A stretch of DNA of 64,000 nt, from assembly GCA_044356555.1 (NCBI GenBank), contig JBIKWB010000012.1:1-64000 (forward strand), given 5' to 3'. Below are positions 53,904-63,048 of the stretch, piece by piece. The notes below the pieces were generated by a model. The model was not told the DNA's origin, made no database searches, and was given only the letters and a program-made list of their open reading frames with translations. The stretch comes from Tous-C4FEB sp044356555. Its GTDB lineage: Bacteria; Verrucomicrobiota; Verrucomicrobiia; Opitutales; Opitutaceae. The position numbers and the translations under genes were made by a program. The first letter of the stretch is position 1. Each line of letters opens with the position of its first letter.

Positions 53904-55739
53904 TCAGGGCAAGAGCGTCAGAGTGACCCGGCGGACGTCCATCACGGATTGACCGGGGATTTCGAGGGCGCGGAGGACGAGGGGGCCTGCGCCGGCCGGG
54001 AGGGTAATTTCGCCAAGGTCGAGCGTGCGGAATTCCTTCATCTGCGATTCGCCGGGCGGGCGCGGGAGGGTGTCTTGATTGGTGTAGAGCGGAGGGTCCC
54101 AGCCGGGCGCGACCTTGCCGGTGAGGCGGGCGGCGTGGAGGGAGAGTTCGACGGTCGCGCCGGCGTCGGGGAGCGGGCAGGTGTAGTCGATCGTGACGGC
54201 ATAGCGGCCGGCGGTGACGACTTCGACGTTCCACACCATGCGGTCATCGCGGGATTTCCAGTTTACGAAATAGGAACTGTTGGGCGCGTTGGAGCTGCGT
54301 TTGACGCCGCCCTGCGGCTCGCCGTCGCGGGCGGGGAGCATCGTGATGGGGAACTCGCGATAGCCGACGTGGAGCGGGCGTGGATCTACGGCGTTATTGT
54401 TGGCGGCGGCGCGTGCGCGCGGGCGTGCGCCGGCGGGCGTGGGGAGCTCGGCGAGGACGTCGCGACGGAAAGTCTGGACGGCCGCAGTGAGGTCGGCGGC
54501 GAGGGCGGTCTCGCGGGTATTGAGCGGCGTGGTCTGGCCGGGATCGGCGACGAGATCGTAGAGCTGGCCCTGGGCGTCGAGGCGGTGGCGTTGGGTGCGC
54601 ACGCTGACGTTGGCGTTCCAGGCATTGAAGATCATGCGCTCGGGCCACGGACGATTTTGTTTCAGGAGCAACGGGGAGAGATCGCGGCCGTCGAGCGGTT
54701 TGGTGCCGACGCGGGGAATGCCGGCGAGAGACGTGAGGGTCGGGAGCAGGTCGATGGCGCCGGCGATCTCGGGGATCGTGTGGCCGGCGGGAAGTTTGGC
54801 GGGCCAGCGCATCCAGAGCGGGGAGCGTACGCCGCCCTCGTCGGTGGAGGCTTTGCGGTTTTTCATGCCGCCGTTGTAGCGGAAAGAATTGGGGCCGTTG
54901 TCGGTGAAGTAGACGACGATGGTGTTTTCGGCGACGCCGAGTTCTTCGAGGCGGCGGAGAATGCGGCCGACGTTCGCGTCTTGGTTTTCCATCATGGCGA
55001 GGGCGCAGCGGGTCTCGTCGAGTTTTTCGCGGGCGGGGTCGGTGGCGGTCTGCGCGATGGGTTTATCCTTGAAGCGCGCCCAGTCGGCGGCGGGCGCGGC
55101 CCACGGGGAGTGGGGCGTGGTGAAGGGCACGTAGCAGAGAAACGGTTTCGCGCGATGGCGTTGGATGAAGTCGAGGGCGCGGTCGGTGCAGACGTCGACG
55201 ATGTAGCCGGAGGTGCGGACCATGCGGCCGTTTTCCTCGAGGGGCGCGTCAAAGTATTCGCCCCAATGGCCGGAGGAGTGACCGAAATATTCGTCGAAGC
55301 CACGGGCTTTGGGGTGGTAGGGCCATTGGCTGCCGTTGTGCCATTTACCGAAAGCGCCGGTGGCATAGCCGGCGGCTTTGAAGGCATCGGCGAGGGTCTT
55401 TTCGTCGAGGTCGAGACGTTCGAGGCCGGTGGAGACGCCGCGCACGCCGGTGCGGGGGTGGTAGCGGCCGGTGAGGAATTCGGCGCGGGTGGGAGCGCAG
55501 ACGGGTTGGACAAAAAAGCGGTCGAAGCTGACGCCGCCCGTGGCGATGGAGTCGATGTGCGGCGTGCGGACGGAGGTGTTGCCGTTGAAACTGTAGTCAC
55601 CCCAGCCGGCGTCGTCGGCGAGGAAGATGACGACGTTGGGCGGGCGGGTCGGGCTCGTGGCGGCGAAGAGAGAGGCCGAAAGAAGGAGGGAGAGAGAAAG
55701 GGAGAAAAAGAGAGCGGTGGAGAGAGGAAGGAAGCGCAT
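53904..55739 (-). CDS. S1 sulfatase with C-terminal beta-sandwich domain
   Basis: Signal peptide to about residue 27. ADDAGWGDYSFNGNTSVRTPHID, C81-APTRAEFLTGRYHPRTGV, FGKWHNGSQWPYHP, YVPFTTPHSPWAAP, TDNGPNSFRYNGGMK and DEGGVRSPLWMRWP form the catalytic part (to about 430). The last 145 residues (about 465-611) are strand-rich (GRYAVTIDYTCPLPDAGATVELSLHAARL, GPLVLRALEIPG) and resemble a carbohydrate-binding or F5/8-like module. It is the longest sulfatase here at 611 residues. It lies 45 bases upstream of the DUF1016 gene. Confidence 0.92.
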   Translation of the reverse strand: MRFLPLSTALFFSLSLSLLLSASLFAATSPTRPPNVVIFLADDAGWGDYSFNGNTSVRTPHIDSIATGGVSFDRFFVQPVCAPTRAEFLTGRYHPRTGVRGVSTGLERLDLDEKTLADAFKAAGYATGAFGKWHNGSQWPYHPKARGFDEYFGHSSGHWGEYFDAPLEENGRMVRTSGYIVDVCTDRALDFIQRHRAKPFLCYVPFTTPHSPWAAPAADWARFKDKPIAQTATDPAREKLDETRCALAMMENQDANVGRILRRLEELGVAENTIVVYFTDNGPNSFRYNGGMKNRKASTDEGGVRSPLWMRWPAKLPAGHTIPEIAGAIDLLPTLTSLAGIPRVGTKPLDGRDLSPLLLKQNRPWPERMIFNAWNANVSVRTQRHRLDAQGQLYDLVADPGQTTPLNTRETALAADLTAAVQTFRRDVLAELPTPAGARPRARAAANNNAVDPRPLHVGYREFPITMLPARDGEPQGGVKRSSNAPNSSYFVNWKSRDDRMVWNVEVVTAGRYAVTIDYTCPLPDAGATVELSLHAARLTGKVAPGWDPPLYTNQDTLPRPPGESQMKEFRTLDLGEITLPAGAGPLVLRALEIPGQSVMDVRRVTLTLLP

Positions 55740-55911
55740 AGGGGGTGGGCGGTAAGGGATGGGATGGCCGAGGGCCCGGGGTAGGCTGCGGGGTGCGACG
55801 AGCGCAGAGATTCGCGGGGCATGACTCAACGCTGGAGTCTGGCGGATCGGGCGTTCACGGCTGAGCGCGCGACTGGAGGCGTTCTGTTTTGCGTGGCGCG
55901 AGCCCAAGTGG

Positions 55912-56679
55912 TCACGCCGGCGCGGTGGTCGGGTGGAAGAAACGGCGGGCGCGATCGGTCTTGGGGGCGACGATGACTTGCGCGGGCGGGCCGCTTTCGA
56001 TCACGCGGCCGGCGTCCATGAATACGATCTCGGTGGCGGCCTGGCGGGCGAATTCCACGTCGTGCGTCACCACGACCATCGTCGTGCGGTCGGCGGCGAG
56101 CTGGCGCATGACGGCGAGGACTTCGCCGGTGAGCTCGGGGTCGAGCGCGCTTGTGGGTTCATCAAAAAGCAGGACGGCGGGCTCGACGGCGAGGGCGCGG
56201 GCGATGGCGGCGCGCTGCTGTTGGCCGCCGGAGAGCTGGGTGGGGTGGGCATCGGCTTTGTCGGCGAGGCCGACGCGGTCGAGCAAGGCAAGCGCGCGGG
56301 CGCGCGCGGCGGCGGCGGGCAGGCGGCGGACGAGGCGGGCGGCGAGCGCGAGATTTTCCCAGACGCGCAGGTGGGGGAAGAGGTTGAATTGTTGAAAGAC
56401 CATGCCGACGCGGGCGCGGTGGGCGTTGAGCGCGGCGTCGTGACGCGGGTCGACGAGGGCGCCGTCGCAGCGGACTTCGCCGGTGTCGGGAAGAACGAGG
56501 AAATTGAGGCAACGGAGCAGCGTGGATTTGCCGGAGCCGCTGGGACCGAGGATGGCGGTGACGGTGCCGGGGGCGACGGCGAGCGAGACGGCGTCGAGGG
56601 CGACGAGGGTTTCGAAGCGCTTGGTGAGGGCGCGGGCTTCGAGCAAGGGTGCGGGCGCGGCGGCGGGCTCAGGCGGCAT
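55912..56679 (-). CDS. polar amino-acid ABC transporter ATPase
   Basis: Walker A GPSGSGKS (about 45-52), LSGGQQQR, DEPTSALDPE and the switch His in VTHDVEF define an ABC ATPase of the GlnQ/HisP class. NFLVLPDTGEV and GMVFQQFNLFPHL are typical of that class. The ATG at 56679 overlaps the permease gene by 11 bases; the longer open frame to 57039 is not used. With the permease and binding protein it forms a three-gene uptake operon inside the sulfatase array. Confidence 0.94.
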   Translation of the reverse strand: MPPEPAAAPAPLLEARALTKRFETLVALDAVSLAVAPGTVTAILGPSGSGKSTLLRCLNFLVLPDTGEVRCDGALVDPRHDAALNAHRARVGMVFQQFNLFPHLRVWENLALAARLVRRLPAAAARARALALLDRVGLADKADAHPTQLSGGQQQRAAIARALAVEPAVLLFDEPTSALDPELTGEVLAVMRQLAADRTTMVVVTHDVEFARQAATEIVFMDAGRVIESGPPAQVIVAPKTDRARRFFHPTTAPA

Positions 56680-57472
56680 GGCGGCGGTAGCGGTTTTCCA
56701 ACGCGCGCACGGCGAGCGCGACCAGCAAGGTGAGAGCGAGGTAGAAGAACGCGAGGAGGACGAGGCTCTCGGTGTAGCGGAAAGTGGCGCTCTGGTAGAG
56801 CCGGGCCTCTTGCGTGATGTCGCGCACGCCGAGCACGGAGACGAGGGCGGAGTCTTTGAGCAGGCAGATGAGATCGTTGCCGAGCGTCGGGAGCACGCGG
56901 CGGAACGTCTGCGGGAGCAACACGTGGCGCAGGGTCTGGCCGCGGGAGAGGCCGAGGGCGCGGGCGGCTTCGGCTTGGCCGCGCGGGAGCGAGGTGAGGC
57001 CGCCGCGGAGGGTCTCGGCTTCGAAGGCGCCGTAGGCAAAGGCGAGGGCGGCGGTCACGCGCGCGACCATGGGGACATCTTGCGCGGTGAGTTGGGCGCC
57101 GAGGGCGTTGGCGGCTTCGACGCCGAGTGGTACGAGCACGAAGGCCACGAGAAAAATCTGCACAAGCACGGGCAGGCCGCGCACGACCTGCACGTAGAGC
57201 GTCGCGCTTTGCCGCCACAAACCGTTGGTCGAAACGAGGCCGAGGGCGGAGACGAGGCCGAGGGCGAGCGCGAGCGGGAAGGCGATGGCAGTGACGACGA
57301 GCGTGAGGCCGAGGCCGTCGAGCAGGCGTGAGGCGATGTCGCGCCAGAGCGTGTCGGTGGCGACGCGCCAGCCGATGAGCACGGCGGCGAGGGCGAGGGC
57401 GAGCAGCCACCACGGTGCGCGGGCGAGCAGCGAGGGACGTTCGGGGGCAAGGGCTCCGTCGGGACCGATCAT
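56669..57472 (-). CDS. polar amino-acid ABC transporter permease
   Basis: This inner-membrane permease has about five to six hydrophobic segments and the His/Glu/Gln-type signature VVRGLPVLVQIFLVAFVL. The EAA loop reads EAARALGLSRGQTLRHVLLPQ and is followed by LGNDLICLLKDSALVSVLGV. One permease gene is present, so a homodimer is likely. It lies 7 bases downstream of the binding-protein gene. Confidence 0.94.
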   Translation of the reverse strand: MIGPDGALAPERPSLLARAPWWLLALALAAVLIGWRVATDTLWRDIASRLLDGLGLTLVVTAIAFPLALALGLVSALGLVSTNGLWRQSATLYVQVVRGLPVLVQIFLVAFVLVPLGVEAANALGAQLTAQDVPMVARVTAALAFAYGAFEAETLRGGLTSLPRGQAEAARALGLSRGQTLRHVLLPQTFRRVLPTLGNDLICLLKDSALVSVLGVRDITQEARLYQSATFRYTESLVLLAFFYLALTLLVALAVRALENRYRRHAA

Positions 57473-57479
57473 GGGGGCG

Positions 57480-58319
57480 TCAGTGCGCGGGTGCGCCGGC
57501 GGGGAGGAAGTCGGGGGCGAACCATTTGCCGTTGATGCGGGCGAGGGTGCCGTCGGCGCGCATGGCGGCGAGGGCGCGGTTGATCTCGGGGCGCAGTGGA
57601 GAGTTTTTCGGGAAAATGAAACCGAGGTCCTGGCCGGGGAGCCCGCCCTCGAGCAGTTTCAGTTTCTCGCGGTGCGTGCCGACGTAGCCTTGGCCGCCGA
57701 CGTCGTCGATGAGGACGGCGTCGAGGTCGCGGTTGAGGAGGGCTTGGATGAGTTCGCCGAAGCCGTCGAAGGCTACGACGCGGGCGGGGCCGACGAGTTT
57801 CTCGGCCTTGGTGTAGTTGGTGTTGCCCTTTTGCGCGCCGACGCGGGCGGCGGCGGAGGCGGCGAAGGTGGTGAGCGACGTGAAACGGGTTTCGTCGCGG
57901 CGCACGAGCAGGCGCTGATTCACGGTCATGTAGCCGTCGGAGAAATCGACGACGCGGGCGCGCTCGTCGGTGATGGTGATGCCGTTGCCGGCGAGATCGA
58001 ATTGGCCGGTGGCGATGCCCTGGATCATGGAATCCCAGGCGATCTCGCGGAAGACCGGGGTGAAGCCGAGGCGGCGACCGAGCTCGGCGGCGACATCGTA
58101 GTCCCAGCCCTCGGCGGCGCGGGTGTCGGTGCGGATGAAGTTGAAGGGGACGTAGCCGTTCTCGACGGCGAAGGTGACGTTGCGGGCGGACGTGGGCGGG
58201 GTGGCGGCGATGCCGGTCGGGGCTGATTCAGCGCCGGGACGCGGTGCGCACGCGGCAAGCAGGCCGGCGGCGAGCAACGGAACGAAGCGGAGCTGAGGGA
58301 AGACGGAGAGACGCGTCAC
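57480..58319 (-). CDS. polar amino-acid ABC transporter substrate-binding lipoprotein
   Basis: The signal peptide ends in lipobox LAAC with Cys24, so the protein is a lipid-anchored periplasmic binding protein. The SBP_bac_3 fold is recognisable: ENGYVPFNFIRTD, WDYDVAAELGRRLGFTPVF, WDSMIQGIATGQFDLAGNGITIT and LNRDLDAVLIDD. GFIFPKNSPLRPEINRALAAM closes it. An acidic or polar amino acid, or a similar small solute, is the likely ligand. Confidence 0.94.
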   Translation of the reverse strand: MTRLSVFPQLRFVPLLAAGLLAACAPRPGAESAPTGIAATPPTSARNVTFAVENGYVPFNFIRTDTRAAEGWDYDVAAELGRRLGFTPVFREIAWDSMIQGIATGQFDLAGNGITITDERARVVDFSDGYMTVNQRLLVRRDETRFTSLTTFAASAAARVGAQKGNTNYTKAEKLVGPARVVAFDGFGELIQALLNRDLDAVLIDDVGGQGYVGTHREKLKLLEGGLPGQDLGFIFPKNSPLRPEINRALAAMRADGTLARINGKWFAPDFLPAGAPAH

Positions 58320-58463
58320 AGCGCGAGCAATGCAAACCGCGTGCCGCAGAGCAAGCGGACGAACGCGGGCAGGGGCGGGGTGGTTGCGGAAGGTGACGAG
58401 GGCGTCGCAGCTCCCACGTTCTGCTTTAGGCAGGGAACGTCACGCTTCGGCGGCCGGGTTTTC

Positions 58464-59813
58464 CTAGTCGCCTTTTTTGCCGGGATTTTGGGTGCCTTGC
58501 TCCGCCACGTGTTTCGGGCGCGCTTGGGCGTAGCGATCGAGCACGGTCTGGAGTTTTTTCGCCGCCTCGGCGGCCGGACCGGTGAGCGTCGCCAGCGGGA
58601 GGGGCTTCTGCTCAAAGCGATCCGTGGTGAGGTCGTAAAAATTTCCGTCGCGGTGCAGTTTGTGGGTGGTGGTCTGGGCGTATTCGTGGGTCGCGGTTGG
58701 GCCGCCGTTGCGGGCATACCAAACGTAGTGGGCCTCGCGGGGTGCGCCGCGCTGGCCGAGCAGTTGCGGGAGGAAACTGCGGCCGTCGATTTCGAGCGCG
58801 GCCGGGAGTTTGGCGCCGGCGGCGTCGCAGAGCGTGGGGAAGAAATCCACGCTGGAGATCAGGTCGGCGTTGACGCGGCCGGTGGGCATTTTTGCGGGCC
58901 AGCTCGCGATCAAGGGCACATGATTGCCACGCACGGTGCCGGTGCCTTTGCCGCCGGGGTAGTCGGCGCCTTTGAAGCGCGAGGTCACAGTCGGGTGCGT
59001 GCCGTTGTCGCCGGTGAAGAGGATGAGGGTGTTCTCGCGCAGGCCGAGTTCCTCGAGCTTGGCGACGAGGCGGCCGATCATTTTGTCCATGTAGGCGACC
59101 ATGTCGGCGAAGTGTTTTACGTCGCGCTTGGCCAGTTCGCCGGTTGTCGTCGGGTCCCATTCCGGGCTGTCGGGCGTCGGCTGAAACGGGTCGTGCGTGA
59201 GGATCATCGGGTAGTAGAGGAGAAACGGCCGCTCGCGGTGGCGGGTGATGAAATCGAGCGCGAAGTCGTTGATGAGTTTCGGGCCGTATTCGCCTTTCGT
59301 GTAGTCGATCTCCTCGCTGTTGAGTTCAAGGCCGGGATTCGCGTAGCGCGGGGGGCGACGGGTCTGTTGCCAGAGAAACGATTCGTCGAAGCCGAAGTGC
59401 TGCGGCAGGCCTTTGGCCTTGTTCAACTGCAGCTGCCACTTGCCGGTGATGCCGGTGGTGTAACCGGCCGATTTGAGCAACTGGCTAAACGTGACGGCCG
59501 CGGGATCAAGCACGCCGAACTTGAGGTAATTTCGGACATTATAGATGCCGGTCATGAGCTGCACGCGGGTGGGCGTGCAGAGCGGCTGCACGTAGCAGTG
59601 TTCGAAGCGTACGCCGGTGGCGGCGAGCCGGTCGAGGTGCGGCGTTTGGTAGGACTGGCCGCCGTTGGCGGTGACGCATTCGAAGCCGAAGTCGTCGGCC
59701 ATGATGAGGACGACGTTGGGCCGGCGCTCGGCGGCAAAGGCCGCGGTGGTGATTATGAACGCGAAGGTGCAGAGAACGGCGGCGAAGGGGCGACGGCGGA
59801 GGGGTCGGTTCAT
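58464..59813 (-). CDS. S1 sulfatase with CTPTR site
   Basis: Signal peptide to about residue 28. MADDFGFECVTANGGQSYQTPHLD precedes C79-TPTRVQLMTGIYNVRNY. ITGKWQLQL (Gln replaces His), YYPMILTHDPFQPTPDS and TGDNGTHPTVTSRF follow, then KGTGTVRGNHVPLIASWP. The GKWQL and FECV features are characteristic of one subgroup. At 449 residues it is short. Spacers of about 140 bases on both sides suggest that it may have its own promoter. Confidence 0.93.
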   Translation of the reverse strand: MNRPLRRRPFAAVLCTFAFIITTAAFAAERRPNVVLIMADDFGFECVTANGGQSYQTPHLDRLAATGVRFEHCYVQPLCTPTRVQLMTGIYNVRNYLKFGVLDPAAVTFSQLLKSAGYTTGITGKWQLQLNKAKGLPQHFGFDESFLWQQTRRPPRYANPGLELNSEEIDYTKGEYGPKLINDFALDFITRHRERPFLLYYPMILTHDPFQPTPDSPEWDPTTTGELAKRDVKHFADMVAYMDKMIGRLVAKLEELGLRENTLILFTGDNGTHPTVTSRFKGADYPGGKGTGTVRGNHVPLIASWPAKMPTGRVNADLISSVDFFPTLCDAAGAKLPAALEIDGRSFLPQLLGQRGAPREAHYVWYARNGGPTATHEYAQTTTHKLHRDGNFYDLTTDRFEQKPLPLATLTGPAAEAAKKLQTVLDRYAQARPKHVAEQGTQNPGKKGD

Positions 59814-59865
59814 GATTGAAGGGGATGGTCGTTCTTGACGGGGCGAGAGGGTAACTGGCTTGGCG

Positions 59866-59905
59866 GCGAGTGGGAGCGAATGATTTTCAAGCGCGGCCCA
59901 CTCGC
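59866..59905 (-). terminator. weak hairpin downstream of sulfatase 59956
   Basis: GCGAGTGGG (59866-59874) pairs with CCCACTCGC (59897-59905) across a 22-base loop. It lies just after the stop of the leftward sulfatase gene at 59956, the right place for a terminator, but there is no T-run. Confidence 0.35.
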
Positions 59906-59955
59906 TCCCGCTCCCGGCTACCGGAGGGGAGGTTCGTTGGACCGGCAGGTGAGGT

Positions 59956-61533
59956 TCACGGAGCCACGAGGATCGGTGGCCAGGTGCTGTTGATGAACTC
60001 GGGGGCTTTGCCGGATGGGGGGAAGGTGGTTTTCACGGCGGCTTGGAGCTGGGTCGAAAGCGTCGCGACGGTGGCGGTGTGCGCGGGCAGGGTCGCGAGG
60101 TTGGTGAGTTCGCGCGGGTCGGTGTCGTGGTCGTAGAGCTCGCGGCCCTGTTTGCCTTCGTCCCATTCCGTGTAGCGCCAGCGGGGCGTGCGCAGGCTGT
60201 AGCCGGAGAAACGGCCGCCACCGGACTCGGCCTTTGCCGTCGCGGCCTTGGCTTTGCCTTTGCCGGCTCCGCCACCGCCGCCACGCATCATTTGGGTCAG
60301 CGCCCAGCCACGACCGGTGACGGACGGATCACGCAACATGGGCACGAGGCTTTGGCCTTGGAGGTTGGCGGGGGCCGTGATGCCGGCGAGTTCGGCGAGG
60401 GTGGGGAAGAGGTCGAGTTGGCTGACGGGCGACGCGGCGGCGGTTTTGGCTTTGGACACGCCGGGGGCGACGATGAGGAGCGGAACGCGGGCGCTCTCCT
60501 CGAACAGGCTTTGTTTCTGCCAGAGGCCGTGCTCGCCGGTGAGGTAGCCGTGGTCGCTGGTGAAGACGATGATCGTGCTCTCGGCGAGGCCGAGGCGGTC
60601 GAGGGCATCGATGACGCGGCCGACTTGGGCGTCCATGAAGGTGATGCTCGCGTAGTAGGCTTGCAGGGCCTCGCGGCGTTGGTCGTCGGTCATGTTGTCC
60701 TGCTCGCGTTTGTAGCTGGCGAGGCCGGCGGCGGGGATGTCGGCTTGATCGGCTTTGATGTCGGGCACGATGCGCATCTTCTCGCGTGGGTAGTAGCCGA
60801 AGTAGGGATCTTTCGGTGCGACGTAGGGCGTGTGCGGGCGGAAGAAACCGACGGCGAGAAAGAAGGGGCGTTGGTTGGGTTTGGCGCTGCGCTCGAGCAC
60901 CCATTCGGCGTCGGCGGCGAGCATCGCATCGGTGTGATGTTCGTCGCTTTTCGGCGAAGCATACCAACTGAGTGTGCCGCCGAATTGACCGGGAGTGAGG
61001 GTGGTGATCTTCGGGTGTTCCTCGGTGCGGTCCACGCCGGCCGGGTTGAGAGCGAGTTCCCAAGAGGCGGGGTCGTCATGGCCGGACGTGCCGACAGAGT
61101 TGGGCACGTTGTAGTGGTAAAGTTTGCCGATGCGGCCGGCGAAGTAGCCCTGTTGGCGGAAAGCTTGGGGGAGGCTCAGTTGATTGGGGATGGTTTCACG
61201 GAAGATCTGCGAATTGTTGTGGATGCCGGTGCTGTTGGCGTGAAGGCCGGTGAGCATCGAATTGCGACTGGGGCCGCAGAGCGGGTAGGTGCAGTAGGCG
61301 CGGTCGAAGCGGACGCCGCGGGCGGCGAGCTTGTCGATGTTCGGCGTGCGCGCGAGGGGATCGCCGTAGGCGCCGAGCATGGTGTTGAGGTCGTCGGCGA
61401 TGAGGAAGAGGACGTTTTTCTTGGGCGTTGTGGCGGAAGCGGCGGCGTGCGCGCCCGCCGGGGCGGAGAGGAGCCCGGCGAGGGTCACGAGAAGTGTGAA
61501 CAGGCGGGAACGGAGCGGAGTGGTGCGGGGCAT
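59956..61533 (-). CDS. S1 sulfatase, iduronate-2-sulfatase-like, CGPSR site
   Basis: Signal peptide to about residue 30. IADDLNTMLGAYGDPLARTPNID, C86-GPSRNSMLTGLHANSTG, RIGKLYHYN, VGFFRPHTPYVAPKDPYFGYYP and SDHGYLTGEHGLWQKQSLFE place it in the iduronate-2-sulfatase-like group. A Gly/Lys/Ala-rich low-complexity insert lies at about 405-430 (RGGGGGAGKGKAKAATAKA), just before a conserved SGYSLRTPRWRYTEW. It follows the sulfatase at 61564 by 30 bases. Confidence 0.93.
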   Translation of the reverse strand: MPRTTPLRSRLFTLLVTLAGLLSAPAGAHAAASATTPKKNVLFLIADDLNTMLGAYGDPLARTPNIDKLAARGVRFDRAYCTYPLCGPSRNSMLTGLHANSTGIHNNSQIFRETIPNQLSLPQAFRQQGYFAGRIGKLYHYNVPNSVGTSGHDDPASWELALNPAGVDRTEEHPKITTLTPGQFGGTLSWYASPKSDEHHTDAMLAADAEWVLERSAKPNQRPFFLAVGFFRPHTPYVAPKDPYFGYYPREKMRIVPDIKADQADIPAAGLASYKREQDNMTDDQRREALQAYYASITFMDAQVGRVIDALDRLGLAESTIIVFTSDHGYLTGEHGLWQKQSLFEESARVPLLIVAPGVSKAKTAAASPVSQLDLFPTLAELAGITAPANLQGQSLVPMLRDPSVTGRGWALTQMMRGGGGGAGKGKAKAATAKAESGGGRFSGYSLRTPRWRYTEWDEGKQGRELYDHDTDPRELTNLATLPAHTATVATLSTQLQAAVKTTFPPSGKAPEFINSTWPPILVAP

Positions 61534-61563
61534 AAGAAGGCGGGAGATGAGATTTTGAGGTGG

Positions 61564-63048
61564 TTAGTTTTGATTCTTTTTATTTTTGCCCTGCTTGCCG
61601 GTTGACGACGCGGCGGGGGTGGCGGCGAGCTCGGCGGCGGTTTTCATCGTGGGCATGGCGGCGCCGATTTGGGTGCGCCAGGCGGCCAGCTGGGCGCGCA
61701 GTTCGTGGACTTTGGCGGGGGCTTGGGCGGCGAGGTTGCGGCTCTCACCGATGTCGTCGCGGAGGTTGTAGAGCTCGACGGTGCCGGTCTCGAAAAATTC
61801 GAGGAGTTTAAAGTCGCCGGCGTGAATCGCGCCGACGGGCGAGGTGCGCCAGCCGCGCGGGTGGACGTAGGATTCGAGGTAGCCGGGGAAATGCCAGTAG
61901 ATCGCCTCGCGTGGGAGCGTGGCCGACGGGTCGCGCAGCACGGGGGCGAAGCTCACGCCGTCGAGCGTGTAGCCGGCGCGCGGAGTGCCGCCGACGAGGT
62001 CCAGCAACGTCGGATACACGTCGACGTGGGCCACCGGGACGTCGCTCGTGCGGCCGGCAGGGACGACGCCGGGCCAGCGGACGATAAACGGGACGCGCGT
62101 GCCCCCTTCGTAGAGGGTGCCCTTGCCGCCGCGGAGGGGGGAATTGTCGGTGAACCCTTTTTTCTCGGAAGGCGCTTCGGTGCTTTGGTAACCGCCCAGG
62201 CCGCCGTTGTCGGATGAGAAAATGATGACGGTGTTGTCGGTGAGTTTGAGTTCTTCGAGGCGCGCCACGATGCGGCCGACGCTTTCGTCGACGCTCTGAA
62301 TCATGGCGGCGTAAGTGGGATTCCAATGCGTGCCCTGGGGCCGCTTCTTTTCCCACGCGGCGATGTAGTCGGGCTTCGCCTGAATCGGCGTGTGCACGGC
62401 GAAATGCGGCACGTAGAGGAAAAAAGGCTGGTCGCGGTGGCGACCGATGAAGTCCACGGCGCGGTCGGTGACGAAGTCGGCGAAATACTGACCGGCCGGA
62501 TAGTCGGCGGGCGGGATGGTGGTGAAATTGAAATGTTTGTTGTCGGAGACGAGCGCTTCGTCGAAACCGCGACGGCTCGGATGGTAGTCGCCGGCGTTGC
62601 CGAGATGCCATTTGCCGAACATGCCCGTGGCATAACCGGCGGCCTTGAGCGCCTGCGGTAGAATAAATTTGTCGAGCGGGAGCTGGCTGACGTTGGCCGG
62701 CACCTTCATGCGGCGGTCGGCGGCCTCGCCGCGTTCGAGAATGCCGACCGTGTAGATGCCGGTGCGGGGCGCGTATTGACCGCTCATCAACGCGGCGCGG
62801 GTGGGGGCGCAGTTTTGTGAGTTGTAATAGCGCAGCATGCGCACGCCCTGGGCGGCGAGCCGGTCGAGGTGGGGCGTCGCGTAGTAGTCGGAGCCCTGGC
62901 AGGCGAGGTCGGTCCAGCCGAGGTCGTCGGCGAGGATGTAGACGATGTTAGGCTGGGCGGGCCGAGCCGGGGCGGCGCGGGCGGCTAGGGTCAGCCCGAC
63001 GGATGCAAGGACCAGTGCCGACAGGGTGAAAACTCGGGGCAGTTTCAA
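61564..63048 (-). CDS. S1 sulfatase with CAPTR site, TTG start
   Basis: No ATG or GTG precedes the signal peptide. A TTG at 63048 gives MKLPRVFTLSALVLASVGLTLAA-type export sequence and overlaps the upstream stop as TTGA, the same geometry as the ATGA overlaps elsewhere in the island. Motifs: LADDLGWTDLACQGSDYYATPHLD, C80-APTRAALMSGQYAPRTGIY, FGKWHLGNA, YVPHFAVHTPIQAK, SSDNGGLGGYQS and YEGGTRVPFIVRWPG. The tail is Lys/Asn-rich. The frame is open to 63261 but reads across the neighbour. Confidence 0.9.
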   Translation of the reverse strand: MKLPRVFTLSALVLASVGLTLAARAAPARPAQPNIVYILADDLGWTDLACQGSDYYATPHLDRLAAQGVRMLRYYNSQNCAPTRAALMSGQYAPRTGIYTVGILERGEAADRRMKVPANVSQLPLDKFILPQALKAAGYATGMFGKWHLGNAGDYHPSRRGFDEALVSDNKHFNFTTIPPADYPAGQYFADFVTDRAVDFIGRHRDQPFFLYVPHFAVHTPIQAKPDYIAAWEKKRPQGTHWNPTYAAMIQSVDESVGRIVARLEELKLTDNTVIIFSSDNGGLGGYQSTEAPSEKKGFTDNSPLRGGKGTLYEGGTRVPFIVRWPGVVPAGRTSDVPVAHVDVYPTLLDLVGGTPRAGYTLDGVSFAPVLRDPSATLPREAIYWHFPGYLESYVHPRGWRTSPVGAIHAGDFKLLEFFETGTVELYNLRDDIGESRNLAAQAPAKVHELRAQLAAWRTQIGAAMPTMKTAAELAATPAASSTGKQGKNKKNQN

